DNA from: a virus | IMG/VR virus record: IMGVR_UViG_3300030061_000272 | Coordinates: 1-41,013 of that record | Length of the DNA stretch: 41,013 bases | Reading direction: 5' to 3' (one strand) | In this document: piece by piece, positions 38,792 to 41,013 of the stretch | Layout: each line of letters opens with the position of its first letter | How positions within the stretch are numbered: the first letter of the stretch is position 1 | The notes under the pieces: model-generated | Told to the model about the DNA's origin: nothing | The model's input: the letters and a program-made list of their open reading frames with translations, nothing else | The model's database searches: none | Program-made: the position numbers and the translations under genes

Positions 38792-39052
38792 ATGGGGAAT
38801 AAGGGAGAAGAAATAGCAAGGGCAGACCAAGCTAAACAAATTTTAGAACATCCTCTTTATATAGAGGCTCTATCCACAGTCAAGGAAGCATTAATACAAT
38901 ACTTACTTGATACCAAAGTTGCCGAGGAAGTGGAAAGAGATAGATTGTATATAACAATTAAAGCACTGGAGTTAGTTAACCAACACATAACTTCGGTACT
39001 TGAAACGGGCAAACTTGCTGAAAGGGAGCAAGAAGAATTTTTAACACAGTAG
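38792..39052 (+). CDS. Small helical protein between portal and scaffold
   Basis: An 86-residue helical protein (EEIARADQAKQILEHPLYIE, VNQHITSVLETGKLAEREQE). This gene type is found in the same place in many podoviruses; RADQAKQILEHPLYIEA is a pattern I recall. Probably a minor head-assembly protein. ATG directly follows the portal stop. Confidence 0.78.
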   Translation: MGNKGEEIARADQAKQILEHPLYIEALSTVKEALIQYLLDTKVAEEVERDRLYITIKALELVNQHITSVLETGKLAEREQEEFLTQ

Positions 39053-39065
39053 AGGAGAAAGACCT

Positions 39066-40109
39066 ATGGATTCCGTAGAGAACACCCAAGAAGGTAAATT
39101 TGATAGAGCACAAGCAGGTTCGGCAGAAGAAGCTGCAAACCAAATCCTAAGTATGTGGGACTCAGAAGAGCAAACCGCAAGCGAGGAAACCGAACCCACT
39201 GTTGACGAGGAAGTGGTAGAGGATACAGAGGAAGCTGAAGAGGTAGAAGAAGAGGCCCCCGAAGAAGAGGGACAAGCTGAAGAAGAAACCGAAGAAGAGG
39301 TAGACGAAGAAGAAGCTGAAGAAGAAACTGAAATAGTAGCTGAAGAAGATTTGAAGTACACCATTAAGGTAGACGGAGAAGAATTTGAGGTTGGTATTGA
39401 TGAGCTTAAAAACGGATACCAAAGGCAAGCTGACTATACTCGTAAGTCTCAGGCACTAGCCGAGCAGCGTAAGGAGACGGAACAAATCCAGTCCGAGCGT
39501 ATGCAACTAGAGCAAGAGAGGCAAATGTACGCTAATGGCTTACAAATGTTGCAAGAGCAACAAACAGCTAAACTTAAACCTTTTGAAAGTGTTGATTGGG
39601 AAGCATTAAAAGCAGAAGACCCTTATCAGTACATGATTAAAAAAGATGAGTACAGAGACGCACAGGAAAGAGTTACTAATATACAGCAACAACAACAACT
39701 TGTTCAACAAGAGCAAAATCAACAAGCTCAAAAAGCAAGGGCACATTTTGTTCAACAAGAGTACAGTAAATTAGTAGAAGCCTTACCTGAGTGGAACGAT
39801 AAAGATTCTACTATTAAGAAAGATGTACAAGAGTACGCTAAATCAGTAGGATTTTTGCCAGAAGAGATTAACCAGTTGGCAGACCACCGTAGTGTTCTAG
39901 TAATTAAGAAAGCTATGGAGTATGACAAGCTAACAAAAAAGGTTGCTCCTAAAAAGAAAGCGGTAAAGAAAGTTCCTAAAGTACAAAAATCTGGAAGAGG
40001 CAATTCAAAAGAAGACGCAGCTGTTGAAGCTATTAAGAAAAAGCGTGCAAGGTTGCAGAAGTCAGGCAAGCAAGATGATGCCGCTTCTGTATTTTATGAT
40101 ATGCTTTAA
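39066..40109 (+). CDS. Capsid scaffolding protein
   Basis: A 347-residue protein directly before the capsid gene. Residues about 36-95 are extremely acidic (EETEPTVDEEVVEDTEEAEE and further Glu runs), the centre is a long coiled coil (SQALAEQRKETEQIQSERMQ, LEQERQMYANGLQMLQEQQT), and the C-terminus is Lys-rich (KKVAPKKKAVKKVPKVQK), the usual capsid-contacting end. A KYTIKVDGEEFEVGIDELKN segment near residue 97 is typical of such phage scaffolds. It guides head assembly and is then removed. Confidence 0.88.
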   Translation: MDSVENTQEGKFDRAQAGSAEEAANQILSMWDSEEQTASEETEPTVDEEVVEDTEEAEEVEEEAPEEEGQAEEETEEEVDEEEAEEETEIVAEEDLKYTIKVDGEEFEVGIDELKNGYQRQADYTRKSQALAEQRKETEQIQSERMQLEQERQMYANGLQMLQEQQTAKLKPFESVDWEALKAEDPYQYMIKKDEYRDAQERVTNIQQQQQLVQQEQNQQAQKARAHFVQQEYSKLVEALPEWNDKDSTIKKDVQEYAKSVGFLPEEINQLADHRSVLVIKKAMEYDKLTKKVAPKKKAVKKVPKVQKSGRGNSKEDAAVEAIKKKRARLQKSGKQDDAASVFYDML

Positions 40110-40124
40110 TATGGAGAAAATGAA

Positions 40125-41013
40125 ATGCCTACGCAATTCAAAACTTATGATGCAACAGCAATCCGTGAGGACTTGTCTGATGTAATCTATGACATTTCCC
40201 CAACTGATACTCCCTTCCTATCGAGTATTGCAGGTAAAGGCTCGGTTTCTAACACTTACTTTGAGTGGCAAACCGATGCATTAGCTGCTGCTTCTGGAAC
40301 GAATGTTCATGTTGAGGGTGCAGCTGCTGGTACTGCTGCAACTACAGCTACTACTCGTTTGGGTAACTACACTCAAATCAGTAAGAAAGTTGTTGAGGTT
40401 TCTGGTACACACGAAACTGTAAACAACGCTGGTAAAAAATCTGAGATGGCTCACCAACTCGCCAAGGCTTCTAAGGAGCTTAAGCGTGATATGGAGACTT
40501 CACTTCTAGCTGACAACGCTGCTGTTGCGGGTAACGCATCAACAGCTCGTGAGACTAAAGGTGCTGCCAACTGGATTGCAACTAACGTAACTGACGCTGG
40601 AACTTCTGGTTCACACGCAGCAGTTGTTGAGGATGACATCATTGCAGTAGCTCAGTCTACTTGGAACGCTGGTGGAGAGCCTTCAACTATGCTACTTGGT
40701 GCTACTAACAAGAAGTTAGTAACAGCTATGTCAGGTCGTGCTGATGCAGTACGTTCAGTATCAGATGACAATATGTCAATCTACAATGCAGTAGATGTAT
40801 ATGTATCAGACTTTGGTACATTCAACATCACTCTTGACAGATACTGCGACCAAGACGTTGTATACTTCTTAGACCACGATATGTGGTCAGTTGATTACCT
40901 TCGTGATTTCCAAACTGTGGACATCGCTAAAGAAGGTGACTCAGACAAGAAGATGCTTCTAGTTGAGTACGGTCTACGTTGTGGCAACGAAGCCGCTAAC
41001 GGTAAGATTAGAT
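40125..41013 (+). CDS. Major capsid protein, N-terminal part (3' end runs out of window)
   Basis: The first 296 codons of the major capsid protein; the last four residues and stop are found only in the copy at the window start. Typical parts: QFKTYDATAIREDLSDVIYD, ISPTDTPFLSSIAGKGS, FEWQTDALAAASGTNVHVEG, RLGNYTQISKKVVEVSGTHE. This N-terminal pattern is that of SU10-type (DUF5309) capsid proteins from memory. RBS ATGGAGAAAATGAA precedes the ATG at 40125. The last 455 bases are the overlap with bases 1-455. Confidence 0.9.
   Translation, partial: MPTQFKTYDATAIREDLSDVIYDISPTDTPFLSSIAGKGSVSNTYFEWQTDALAAASGTNVHVEGAAAGTAATTATTRLGNYTQISKKVVEVSGTHETVNNAGKKSEMAHQLAKASKELKRDMETSLLADNAAVAGNASTARETKGAANWIATNVTDAGTSGSHAAVVEDDIIAVAQSTWNAGGEPSTMLLGATNKKLVTAMSGRADAVRSVSDDNMSIYNAVDVYVSDFGTFNITLDRYCDQDVVYFLDHDMWSVDYLRDFQTVDIAKEGDSDKKMLLVEYGLRCGNEAANGKIR
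40559..41013. repeat. Terminal overlap, right copy (matches 1-455)
   Basis: Ungapped match to bases 1-455 with about 44 substitutions by my count. See the left copy for details. Removing one copy gives a circular unit of about 40,558 bases. Confidence 0.9.

Noticed and set aside
39041-39364. 107-codon - strand ORF, Ser-rich
   Set aside because: It is the reverse frame of the Glu-rich part of the scaffold gene (Glu codons read as Ser on the other strand).

Overview
The window is an almost complete genome of a short-tailed (podovirus-like) double-stranded DNA phage. It is AT-rich by eye and gene-dense, with many overlapping starts and stops, and carries several gene types familiar from uncultured marine phages. 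No host genes, tRNAs, integrase, repressor, phage RNA polymerase or CRISPR arrays were seen. The first and last 455 bases are collinear copies of the same part of the major capsid gene, about 90% identical. Joining them gives a circular unit of about 40,558 bases, and gene order then runs naturally from terminase, portal and scaffold through capsid into the tail genes. The mismatched overlap looks like two population variants of one gene rather than two genes. Lineage and host cannot be fixed from sequence alone; a marine bacterium with low GC and access to vitamin B12 fits.

Layout. Bases 1-22,233 (+ strand) hold the late module: capsid end, head-tail connector, a long run of small modular tail-fibre and receptor-binding genes (two with C1q-like domains), a secreted/membrane block including a nidogen-like acidic protein, tiny very basic proteins, holin-like membrane proteins, the tail nozzle, and internal (ejection) virion proteins ending with a 1,115-residue protein. 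Bases 22,205-30,955 (- strand) hold DNA metabolism: a putative nuclease, RusA-like resolvase, class II (B12-dependent) ribonucleotide reductase, Cas4-like exonuclease, DUF3310 protein, family A DNA polymerase, primase-helicase and single-strand binding protein. Bases 31,223-34,148 (- strand) hold small early genes of mostly unknown function, a GP88-like Cys-rich protein, two tiny membrane-protein ORFs missed by length cut-offs, and a roughly 440-nt region predicted by eye to fold into a complex RNA with a kissing-loop pseudoknot. Bases 34,149-34,709 are a divergent control region with promoters in both directions. Bases 34,710-41,013 (+ strand) hold terminase small and large subunits, portal, scaffold and the capsid start.

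Regulation that can be read directly: a TTGACA promoter drives the early leftward genes and has a Fur-box-like palindrome in its leader. A hairpin plus U-tract terminator ends the early operon, followed at once by a near-consensus promoter for the SSB/replication operon. A UUCG-loop terminator sits between SSB and primase-helicase. Two copies of TATGGTATAAT lie upstream of the small terminase, the nearer one implying a leaderless message. The leaders of the SSB operon and the terminase operon share the element ACATTGAACCCACT plus flanking matches, a candidate phage-specific control element.

The most novel item is the structured RNA at 32,386-32,826 with its own near-consensus promoter. All structure calls were made by hand and no database searches were possible.
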